Origin: Agelas oroides
Lineage: Eukaryota > Porifera > Demospongiae > Agelasida > Agelasidae
Length of the DNA stretch: 64,000 nt
NCBI GenBank assembly: GCA_949130485.1
Contig: OX422197.1
Span: 4,284,205-4,348,204 of the forward strand
Reading direction: 5' to 3'
Under the pieces are notes generated by a model. It made no database searches. It was given only the letters and a program-made list of their open reading frames with translations, and was not told the origin of the DNA. Each line of letters opens with the position of its first letter. Position 1 is the first letter of the stretch. Made by a program: the position numbers and the translations under genes. This document shows positions 50,601 to 62,600 of this stretch, one piece after another.

Positions 50601-53600
50601 ATCGCATGTACGTCTTGATGATCATACCAGTGCACTAATGTGATTTGATCACTGGCTGCAAATTGGGGAACTGCCGAACTATTATTTTTCATATGTAATG
50701 GGATCTCTTTGCGATTTGGTCTCATAGTTCCACAAACCCAAGTTCCAAGTTTCAGGAGCTCTTTGAGAAGGGGGGCAGAAGTGTAGTAATTATCCATGAA
50801 TGCCTTGCCATGAAACCCATCAGGTAAGTTCAAGCACAATTTTGTGACCAAGGCTCTTACCAGAATCATCTGCTCCCTTTTTTCTTTTCCTGTATAAATG
50901 GAACATAGCCAGATTTACTTTCAGAAAGTACCCAAACTTTGATTCCAAACATTGTTGGTTTTTTGGGGTAAATACTGTAGAAAGGATATCTGACATCGAG
51001 TACCAATCATCATTTTATCAACGGCAGTTTCCAGTACTGGAATGTAATATTTGGGGCGAGCATGTGCAAGCCCCACACTAGTGTGTTCTATTGCAATTTT
51101 TCATATTATTATTATTTTCTGTCGTACGTCGTTCCGTATATTCTTGACACTGTAATTTAACGCAATAGCCGCGGGCCACATGCGGAGTGTAAGTAAGATT
51201 TTCGTACAACTTGCAGCAAGCTGGCTAGGGTGAGCTTGAATGACTACAGTTATCAAAGATAGCCAGGAATGACAGCAGGACCGTGTGCACCTATTGTGCG
51301 AGAGATAGCAGTTGTGTTTTGGTGACGACATTCGGGATAGGCAGCTGGAGCGTAGCACCTACTCAGTAAGTGTACAAGGGCTAACAGTTGTGTAGAAAGG
51401 CTCATGCAGCTTACCGAACGCAGTAGGTGGCAGAGATTTGCTCCATAGCCATAGGCGGCAGAACCGGGGGGGGCACCAGGGGCACATGCCCCCCCTTGAA
51501 GAGATTTTGCTGCATAGTGCCCCCCCTTCAAGCTGTTAAGTGTGGTGACCTTTGTGACCACTTTTGCAGTGAGCAATCACTGAACTAGTTTCAAAGTAAA
51601 GTACAAAGTAGAAACTGTTCTTGTCCAGGTCGTCAGTTCGTCTATAAGATGCCCACTTCATCAGGCCCGACACGTACAAGGCCAACTATAGTGACTGAAA
51701 TGCCTTGTGACGACTGACGTGTATCGTGGCAAACGGTGGTATTACTCCCGCCATGTACTCTAGTCGGACTAGTGGCATTTGGGTACAAATATGGCCTCAG
51801 AAGCGATCTCAGACCACCTAATTTTAAAAAATTTTATGGTGGAGCATGCCCCCAGACCCCCCTAGCGTGTGCGTGCTTACGCACGCACCATCATCAGTGC
51901 CCCCCCAATCTCAAGTACCTTCTGCCGCCTCTGATAGCTAATGCTAAGCTATTGAGCAGTTTTGTAGACAGTAGAGTTACAAACCTCGTTTTAGCAACAT
52001 GTCATGCATGAATGGCCTGTATGCTGTGATCTGATACTTCACTGGTAAAGCCTTAGCTATGTACATAGCAGTCAATGTTGTAGTGCATTGCTTGCTCACG
52101 CTCGCCCCACAATGTTCTACATTCCCCTAGTTCATGCATGATTGTGACAGCTGGTCAACAAATGGTCTAATTTCGAATAAAGGGTCATACCCAATTTCTC
52201 CCTTCTTTTTTTGAAACCAAAGAACTGGTGTTGTTGACCAATAGTCCGCAATAGAAGGAAGTCGCAACAGAAGGAAGTCGCAACAGACCCATAGCAATGT
52301 TCATACCAATGTAAGCAAGAAGTTCTTCATAGTGGAAACGAAAATCTTTGCCTTCTCGGCAGGCAAAGATTTTCGTCTGCTCGACAGTAGAATTGAGTAG
52401 GCTTACTGTCAAGAAAAGATGCAGGACATCAAGAGGGGTTTTTGCTCTTTAGTTGGCCCAGTTGGTCCAGTAAATGGCACCAACCCATGGTGGGTGTTAC
52501 CTGCTAAGTTATGTGCAGTAGTCATCAATCAGTACAGGCAGAAGTTAATGGTTGTGGCTTACCTTAGGGATAGTAGAGTGACAACTCTCCGGATTGTCCT
52601 TGCTTCCAGTGAAGTGGGAAAAGGTTTGAGTTATTGTGTGAGGGTTATGGGCTGGTAAGTGGGTGAGTACCCTGTATGGGTCAGGATACTTCTAAGTGCT
52701 AGGGCTAGGCCTCTGGGCGCTGGGTGGCAAGGGTGACCTTTGAACCCTTGTCTAGGTCTTGCCCTTGAACCTTCACTTTAGTAGATAACTCAGCAGCCCC
52801 AGTTGGTATTTTATGCATAGGCCTTCAAGCTTGCAAGGCTACCCTCGATGCCCAAAAGCTGTCCTCCCAGCTTGCTCCCATGCAATTGAGGCTATATGTA
52901 AGTGATGTTCGTTAACTTTACGTTTTTACAGGGCTATCTGATGGAGAAAAAACAGAAGCATGACATTTCAATGCACCCTCAGTTGACCCTACTCGAATTT
53001 TGTTAAAAATGCAAAAAGAAAAGGTTGAAGAAAAGGAAACTGACAAAGAAGAGAAAACTAAGAGGGTACTTGTAGGCTGGCAGTTTTGTTGCACAGTAGT
53101 GCTGGAGCAATGTCTGCTAGCTGTTGACGTGGATTTTGATGTATTCCACGTATGCGTTACTTTTCCATCTGCCCAATACCATATTTCTTCGAATAGAAGC
53201 CGCTCTTGAATAGTAGCCGCAGCTAGTATCCGCAGCACACGCACACGTATGTGAATCATTTCTGACGACAGTCACCAGGCGAGCACTAGGGCTGTTTGTG
53301 TTGTATGACTCGTTTCCACGGCTGATGGGGGGACTGAGAGGCTGCGCGTACTACTGACAGTGTCTAACAGTTGTCACTATATCTCTTGTACGTACCTTAT
53401 CCAGCCGTTGTTGATGTCACCAGGCTTTCCAAAGAAATAACTGCCACCCTCAAATAGTAGCCACCCTCGAATAGTAGCTCCACAAAAATAGGCAGCAAAA
53501 ATAGGCAGCAAAAATAATAGTAGCCGCGGTGGCGGTGTCTGATCGAAGAAATACGGTATCTGGATTAATGAATCTTCTGGACCGCACTTAGCAGCAGTAG

Positions 53601-56600
53601 TGGCTGCTCCTGTGCAGAAACTATGGCCATTGAAGGAGGCCAGACAGAGGCCTGGTTGCAGCAGTGCTACCTGAAGATGTGACACTTAGGTGCACGAGTG
53701 AGAGGTGCACCTGATTGAAGAATAAAAAGAGGGCCTGGGGTTGTGCTACGTACCACTAGATAGCAATTAGCGCCAAATGGCAGCTTTGGTTGTGCCAAAA
53801 TAGATGTCAGCTCCTTTGTGGAAGGGGTCTGTTTTGCTTTGTTTGATTCTAAGTCAGATCACTGATGGGTTGGTGTGGCTGTTGATGGCTAAGTCACTTA
53901 AGTTTAGATTGACTTCCTTGTCATAGGCTTGAGCTGAGGGAACTCCCCTGCATGTAGGAAGCCAATAAAAACACTGTGTAGGCTGCTGCCCATAGCATGA
54001 TTCCATTGTACGTACCAGGAGTGCTCATCTACGTACCTAGCTTGAAAGTGAGCCAAGATATCTGGGGTGATGGAAAGTCTAGGTTTTGGAGGTGTTCCTA
54101 CTTTAGCTTGCACATGTTTGATTCCTGCTAGAACATACTCTAAGAGCGGCATTGATTTTTGTGTTGAAGGGATTGCCGTGGCCTTCTTGTATCTGTGCGA
54201 AGCGGATTCCAGATAGGTATGGTTTGATTGTGCGATGCTGGAGTACTTGCTGACCCAGAAAAAAATCTCCATAGTGTTTGTTCTTGCACTGGATATGGAT
54301 TAGCTGCCTGAATGATAAGAAGCAACGCTGGGCTGTGGTATAGGAGGCACAAGTAATGGGGGCAACACAGACGCTAAGATAGTTGTGAACAGACTGGTCC
54401 AATTGGGGGAGGTCCAGAGGAGGTTGCGGTTGGACACAAGTTCGAGGAGCTCATCGGGCACGACTGTTGGCTGTGGCTGCACCTGTGGATTCATGATCAA
54501 GAACAGAGGTAGATTATTGCAAGAGAGAGCATCTGCTGATTTGTTAAGCACCCCTGCAATGTGGTGTGCAGGCAATGAGATGATGTACGTTGCACAAAAG
54601 AAAAATAGTGAGGCCAGCAGACACATATAAGTTGGGGATCTCGTGCTGAGCCCTTGTTGAGTGGAAAGACAACTGTCATAAACCAGGAGTTCCCTTCTCT
54701 GGCACCACAGCCCCATGAGCCTGAGGCATCTGAATAAATTAAGTGGGTGGGTTCTGCTGCTGGCAATAGAGAGGTGCCGTTCCATGACCGCAGATATGTG
54801 TGCCACCATGCGAGGTCTGCTCTAGCGCAAGCTGGCAAAGACATATGGTGATCCAGGCATGTGACCTTTGTCGATGCGTCAATAAGGCTATGTAGGAAGG
54901 TTCTGCCTGGCTGTACCACTGTTGCCGCGTGATCCTTTTTGTTCCTGAGCAACAGGGCTGACGGCCTTGTTCCTGTGACCGTCTGTAGCGCATCCAGTGG
55001 TTTATGCGCTGTGGCAGCTCCTGCAGTTTCTCCGGGGGGTTAGGCAAAGTTGTTGCACATGGGAGTCGATAGTGATCCCAAGAAGAGTTAGGGTTGTTGT
55101 GGGACCCTCTGTTTTTTTCCTTGGCAGCTGGAATGCCTAATTCTTTGCAGCTGGCGTGTGGTATGCAAGGCATCTACACAGGCAGGAGAACCCGTTTGCC
55201 CCAATATTACATTAGCTGTAAACTACTATACATGTTGATATGTATATCATGGTCTATTATACTTCAGGCAATGAAGCTCAATCTTTTGGGCTACTTCCAT
55301 GGTGATCCAGAAAATGTCTATATGGTTATGTACAAATCTGATAGCAGTAAGATTGCAAGCCAATGAAGTATATACAAAAGGTAGGAGAGTTCTAGCTCTC
55401 TGTGAGATCTGTCTATGTGCTTGCTGTCATCATCTCAACTGCAGTCTTCAGCTGTACTCTCGTGGTACAGATCTACTGCACTGTACAGTGTACAATCAAC
55501 ATGAGGCTGTCAGCATGGTAGTGCACAGTTAATGTAAATGGCATCCCTCCAACACATCCCTAGTAGTGGGTGGTCCTGCATGTGGATGGACGAGAATCAT
55601 CCTATAGGCGTCCTTCAAATCCAGTTTTGCCATGAGAGCGCATCTTCCCAGGTTGCGCAGGATTGCTATTGCGTCGTCAATGGAGGCGTATTTTATTGAA
55701 CACTGGGCGCAGTCAAGGCCATTATTGACACTTTGGCAATAAGTCTACAATCAATCGCCACTTATTTGGGAAATTGTGCTTGGGGGTAACCCCTGTCAGA
55801 CTGAGTGTAAAGGAAGGGAAGGAGCGTGCTACGTAGCTCTTCTGTGAAACAGGCTACCCGTTGAAGACTAACCTCTCATGCCAGGTATCTATCTGTTCAC
55901 TCTCACTGGAAGGCAAACTTTGTAGTATAAACCGCTAAAAATACTGAACAGTCACTAGAGAAAAAGTGTGTTTTCCTACCATATCGCTCCTAGCAAGTAG
56001 CCATGAGTGCTCACTGCTCAAGCACCAAAATATAGAAGGTTGGCAGTTGCACGAAAGAAGTGCTTAAATGGTTCAACTATCCCTGTCCAAGTGGCCTTGT
56101 TAGCCTGCCTGGGGCTACCTACTGAGTGACCTGCATCGTTGCTTTGCCCAAACTTCATTTTATAAACGTAGCCTGGCAATGAAGAAAGCAGTATCGTGCA
56201 AGAAAATGGACTGACCAGTAACCTTGTTGCCAAGCCTGCATATTGTTTGTTGCATGAATTTCTTACTGCAAGCAAAGAACACTGTGGGACAAGGCTGCAG
56301 ACAGGTGCCTGCAAAACTTTGCTGCCCAATATTGAGGCACCGAGTGTGATTGCAGTTATGTATGAGCTCAGCAACAATGCAACTGTGAAACAGATTTATT
56401 ATTGAGTCGCCACACAAGAATTTTGTGTGGTGGGCAGTTACATGGCGGACCTTGCAAAACTGTCAGAATTGCGGGGATAGACACTTGCACAGAAGTGAGT
56501 GCTTGTTGAGGTACGCTGAGATTACATACCTCAAAGCCTACTTCAAGGAAGCTCAACAGTTTTGGGGGGCTATCCTGCACAATCACCATCAACTTCACAA

Positions 56601-59600
56601 AGGGCAGAAGGTACACACACATGTACACAGTTGGGTGCTGGGAAAATCCTTCATCTGCAACAGTAAAAAACAAAAGAAGGTCTGACGAGATATTTTGAAG
56701 TTACATTATAAAATCGTTCAGTAGAAGCTTTGAAAATGTGGAACAAATTTTTGCGGTGTCAAGAGTGTATGAACGGTGACTCAAGATCATCATGGCAGAT
56801 GGAGTCAGGCATGGGAGGCAGACAGGGAGGGTGTTTTCACCTACGTAAGAACTTCAAGAATTGTTTTGGTTTGGAGCAGATGATACCATTGGTTATGGAG
56901 GACTCTCTGTTTGCCATGGTCTGGTAGTAACTAGCTGCAATACTGCTTTTGTGCTGCATTTGAACATCAGTTTTGCAAAGGAGCAAGCATGGTTTTCATT
57001 TTAAGGTTCTCCCATCAATCATCAGGTTGTTGACGCCAGGGTTTCAGGCATCTCTCCATACAGTGCAGTGTGGTCATGTGATCTGGAGGTGCGCTGAGGC
57101 TTCTGCAGGAGTAAGATTTGCATCACAGTAACAGCTCTTAGAGCAATGTACTCCAGGGCGGCATTGCTTCTGAATAGCTGAGCTAGTTCAAAGACAAATG
57201 ATTTTTCAGTGTTTCCAGAAGCTATTGAAAAAGTGTTACAAATACGTCTCGTTGGCATAGACTGTATGAATGGTTGTGGCAGAGTCAATCTCTCCCCATG
57301 TAAATGTCAGGTTAGCCACAGCTGTGAACATGGGCAGTTGGAAGAGATATTGTTCAGTTGTTTGTGTTGGTTGAAGCATTATTTGAATTGGTGTATCTGG
57401 CAATGGCTCTTCCTTTGTGCTTGGGTTATGTATGAGTGCGTTGGTGGGGTACTGACTCTGAATGTATGTAGCTTGTTTGAGGTCTATGGCATGCTTGTAC
57501 ATAGTGAACATGGTCATCCAACTTTTACAGAGGTACGATTCCTATACCTGCCACTGCCATTACAGTTGCAGTGCGAAGGCATAGTCGGAGTATCATCAGT
57601 GATCCACGTGTGAATATTGGAGAATTTCATTGTCATTGTCGTGAAGTTACCAAGGGAAAACTGTTAGTCCTACGTATTTTGCATACTTACCTGTGTATAT
57701 ATATATATACATATACAGTATGTGTAGGTTGTTAATTGTTTCAAACTGCTTGCTCTTCTTTTATATTAGCCCATGCATTTGAGGGTTGCCACCAGCGTGC
57801 TGTCAATAAGCTAAGCTTTCACCCAAGAGAAGCCAACGTCTTACTCAGTGGATCACAGGACAGCACCATGAATGTGTTTGTACGTAAGCCATAGTTTAAG
57901 TACATTGTAGATGTATTCTGATAGCCCAGTTTTTGCAATGCCCTTCTCACACTCCATAAACTCAGGGACTAAGCACTGGTTCTTATTTTTTGAAATTAGC
58001 TCCCAGAATGTGCACTTGTAATCATGAGGTGTTTATAATTTTATAGATGCTAACAAACAATATTGTGGTAGTGTCTAGTTGAGTTCAGAACTCTTGCCTC
58101 ATGTTGGAATAATTAGATATTACGAGGCGAAAATAGAGGAAAGTGAAACAGAGGCATTTCAGGTTTGTGACTGAGGCATTTCAGTCCCACCTGTGCAGTA
58201 CATATAGAGGATTGTGAGGGCTGGTGGTTGTCCGGTTGTCGTCGCTCAGTGGCAGAGCACTGGCTGCACAAGCCAGGTGTCCTGGGCTTGATTCCGGCAA
58301 CTGCCGGCCTTTTCACTTTCCTCTATTTTTAACATCTAAATTATCTTTATTGTAGTTTAACCTTTGTGGTTAAAACTATGTTGACAATAATGCAACAGCG
58401 CACGGTTGCAGTGACCAAGGCGAGGGTGCAGCGGCACGGCCGTACATAACGGCCAGAAATGGACTTGAGTGGTGCAGTGGCGGTGTGTAGCGGCCGGAAA
58501 TAGGGTGATCTATTAAGCTGATGATGCACCTGGGTGGAGCTGGCATTACAGCAGTGTGCAGCGAGGGCGGCTTGCAGAGCAGTTTCTCAGTATCGGCAAT
58601 GGCAGAGAATGGGGAAAGTGAGGACCAATTCCCACCCTTCACCCCCAAACAGTTGCAGTGGATAGACTGACTCATCACCGCGCGGGACTGAACCATCTCA
58701 AAGGCCGGATGACTCGGGTGTAGAAAACTCTGGTATGGAGAACGCGAGTAAGGAGGGTTCGACCCCCGTCGCCCCTGCAGCCGACAGTCTGGTCTCCACT
58801 CTAACTACTACCAACACTCTCGTCACTCCAGCGTCATGGGGAGGTAAGTGAAATAGTTAACCAGTGAGGGGGAAGGCTGGCCGGTTAGAGAAGGGGACGG
58901 TAGTGGCCAACAGAATGTATTGCCCAGCGTTGTGTGTCTGCCGAGCATGGCACGGCAGCAAGCTGCCACTTAGTAAGGAGGTAAGTGGCCTCCTGTCAAG
59001 GTTACTGCTTGGTTGCCATGCTGGCAGGTTTGCAGGCTGGACTATAGTCCTTTGCCGGGTCACACTCATTTGGCAGGCTAGCAGCCCAGGCAGTATCATG
59101 GCTCAGTAGCCAAGCTGCCAGCTGGACTGCGTACCCTCGCAAGTCCAGGCAAGCTGCTGCAGTACTCCTGGTGTGGCATGTCAGCCTTGAGTTTTCTCTT
59201 TGCTGTACTCATTACAGGTCTACCGCTGACCATGCTGAACCCCATGGCGGTCAGCTTTACACCAATGTTCTCAGCCTTGGATGGTGAACTTGACCAGGTG
59301 ACAGCAGCACTGAGTCAGGTGGGGCTCCCTACATCAGTGTATGGACACTTCCTATGGTGAACCCAGCGGTGTCTCCAACGACTGACCTCCTTGGGGGGGG
59401 GGGGGGGGGGCAGTTCCAGGTTGGCCGTCCATGCCACCCGCTTGATGAAGAAGATGCTGGCACTTGAATTCATTGATATGTGGGAGCTGCTACCAGAACT
59501 GACTGAGAGTAGTTGCTGCCACCCCTGCCGTCCATGGCGTGGACTTGTCATGAACTTCCCTCTTTGGGTCTAGTACTTCGCCACTCTTGTTGCTGTCCTG

Positions 59601-62600
59601 GCTACTCAGTACCCCAAGAGAACGCATGGCTTACTTGCGGACCATTACCAGGGTGAGCAGGAACTTTGAGGACATGGTGTGGGTGTCATACGACATGGCT
59701 TACAGACACCAAGCAGCAAATCAACGCTCATTGGATTGGGGAGTGTTTGACTCCACCTTGTATAATGAGGCCTGTACGGATCGAGCCCAGCTGATTCCAA
59801 GATGTCGCTTCTGTTGGCAGACTGTCATGACACCAAAGAGTGCAACTTTGCATCGGAGGAGAAGCACTCACCAGCCCAGGTTGCACAATCTTCTTTACGG
59901 GAGCAGAGATCTGTACAAATTTGGCAGCTGTTTAACAAGCCGTGTGAGAATGCCTGCAGATACAAGCAGTACCGTTATGCCCATCTGTACTCCAGGTGTT
60001 GCCGGGGCCCTCACCCAGCAGCAGAGTGCACGGGTTGCCACATGCGCTCACCATCTCTGAAGGAGGCTCGGCTACGACCAGCTGTGTGATCACTCTGGAT
60101 GGGACTGTTGCTTTGTGTCGATGAATGTGGATGGTGTGATAATTGTGTTTTGCCGTATTCCCTGATCACCTCCATGAACGACATTCAGTACCAAAGGTGC
60201 GAAGTGACAAAGTGGGGGTGGGCAGGATGGGCAAGCTGATCATCCATCCCCTCTTTTTTCACCGTTGTGCTGGGATGCAAAGCTGATGCATATGCTCCGT
60301 TGCCTGTTTTTCCTCGAGGCTTTTTGAGCTGGGGGCAAGGCATGTCCCAGGGATTCAGAATGGATTGGAAGATGACTTATCCTGTAATCAGCTGTCTTTC
60401 TTTCTCTCAAAGGTTCCCCAAGCATGCAAAGAGCCAACATCAATCCCTCCACAACTACCCTAAGTGCTATTGTATCCAAGCCTCGATTGGACCTCACTCA
60501 GTTGGACCAGTGGTTCAACTATTGTGGGAAAGGACTCGCAGACTCCACCCAGAGGACATATCGAATAGTATTAAAGACTGGTGTTCCCATTTCCTGTATC
60601 TGAATTGAGATTGTGCTATTTTGTGGCATCCCTGGCACAACAGGGTTTGACCACTGCAACAATTAAGACTTACCTGCCAGGGGTGAGTCACGCCCAGATC
60701 ATGAGGGGTTTTGAGGAACATTCGACCCTCCCACGCCTACACCTTCAGTTAAGAGGGTGTGGATCCAACAGTGCACCCCCCATGTAAGTCCACGATTACC
60801 CATTTTGCCAACCCATCTGTGAGGGATCAGGACCGTAGGGGGTACGTCACCTGACCCTGACGCACTGTGGGCGACAGTTACTGTCACCTTCTTTGGGTTT
60901 TTCTGATCTGAGGAGATCACAGTTCCCTCAATCACTGCATTCAACCTTAATCTCCACCTGTGCTGGGGTGATGTTTCAGTGGATAGTTGAGAGGCACATA
61001 CAATGATAAAAGGTGTGCTTGAAGGTCTCAAAGTGTGACTAGTTCGGCCAGGGAGTAAATATGTTCATCGGCTGCACATGTTGACCGACATCAATAATCG
61101 GATTAGTGTATCTATTTTCAGACACCGTTGTCTGTGCCTTCTCTGAAGCTGCTTTTGGAGAGATTTTAGCATGGATACGATGCCCCAAGACCCCTCCAAT
61201 TCGCAATCAGTTTTTGTCGCGGTAGCTGCTTTGAGCACTTGGGGACGCGGCTGAACATGGACCAGGGTCATCCGATCGATAATTGAATGGTGAAATTTGT
61301 CGTTTCTTGCTGTGTTGTCTCCATGCATGTTGAAGTCTCCACAATATTGGTATCAGTAGAATCTACAGGCCCTTGGCTACATGCTGGTACTTGTCCGGTG
61401 TTTGTGCATTATGTAGTTCTCGAGCTGCAAAAGCAGTAGAGAGTGGGACCATAAATTTGGAACTTTCAAAAACCTCTTTGAAAAGAGTGTTTACAAGGCC
61501 TAGAGAAACTAATTGAACGTATGCATATTCACACTCAACCAACACTTTCAATTGTTACGAAACTGGTAATTAAGGAGGCCATAAGTTCACCAGACCCTCC
61601 TCCTTCCCATGTGAGGATCTGGTTCTGATACTACTTTAGAACCTGTCTGTGTGTATGCTTGATGCTTCCTGCCGTGCACAGCAAGATCTGAACCCCTATG
61701 ATGACTTTAGTGCCTTAGGTAATATTTAAGTAAGTCACATCCATAATCACAACATCTTCTATTATCTCTGTTAGGACATTAGACAAAAGAATGTGGTAGC
61801 AACATACAAGGGACCAGACTGTGTGAGGGATGTGCAGGTATGTTGTTAGAGCAAGATAGGTTTGTTGTGAGAAGTTATGTGTTTGCATAGTGTCATCATG
61901 CATGCTGTGGACATGGTGTGGCTGTTGGTTAGTTTGACTGTACATGAACAACATGGTCTGGAATGAACTTAGTGGTCAGGGAATTAGACACACTATCTCA
62001 CCAGCTAAGCAGTTTGTATTTACAACCAGTCCTGTCCTTCTCTGTTATGTATATTAACCTGTGGTGGATATATGACTGTTTATTATTATTAGTCACCATT
62101 TTTTAGTAGCTTCTCTTGAGATGGTTTCGGCACATGCACGTCGGGGTAAAAGTGATTGCGCACTATAGTTGCGCAATCTCGAGATAGCGCAAATGTATTG
62201 CGCAATCTTGGGATCGCGCAACTATAGTGCGCAATCTCGGGATTTTGAGAATGCGCAACGCAATCTCAAGATTGCGCGGAACAGATATATGTTTATTATT
62301 TGCTGTTCTGACTCTTCTGCTAGGAGAAAGGCTAATCCTAAATACATTGGTTGGAATTCACATTTGTATGAAATTTTCAGTTTCCAGGTTTGCAAGTTAA
62401 TGACAACTACTTTGCTGCCTGCTTTGATAATGGAATGCTGTATGTAAGTTGAAAACAGTATAGTACGTAATACTACAATTACCTGCAAGTTTCACTGTGT
62501 GTATTTTATTGTGTACCAGCATGTGTCAGTAGTATGTACGTACAGTATGTATTGTGACAATTTGAACTGTTGTGTACTTAGCCCAGAGCCAATTTATCTA

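Larger units (their letters stand above)
50095..52412 (-). pseudogene. piggyBac-type transposase, broken and interrupted by a nested element
   Basis: Minus-strand order: [20 protein letters not shown] (52.3 kb), [20 protein letters not shown] (52.15 kb), interruption at 51.05-52.13 kb, then [15 protein letters not shown] and [20 protein letters not shown] (51.06-50.88 kb), [20 protein letters not shown] and [17 protein letters not shown] (50.87-50.6 kb), [11 protein letters not shown] (50.4 kb) and a Cys-rich tail [20 protein letters not shown] (about 50.2 kb). The first two catalytic Asp (VDKMM, FMDNYY) are visible. Several frameshifts and the insertion make it non-functional. Confidence 0.85.

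Noticed and set aside
58232-58308. Functional tRNA gene
   Set aside because: The base before the anticodon is not T, the T stem pairs poorly, and it sits inside a MITE.
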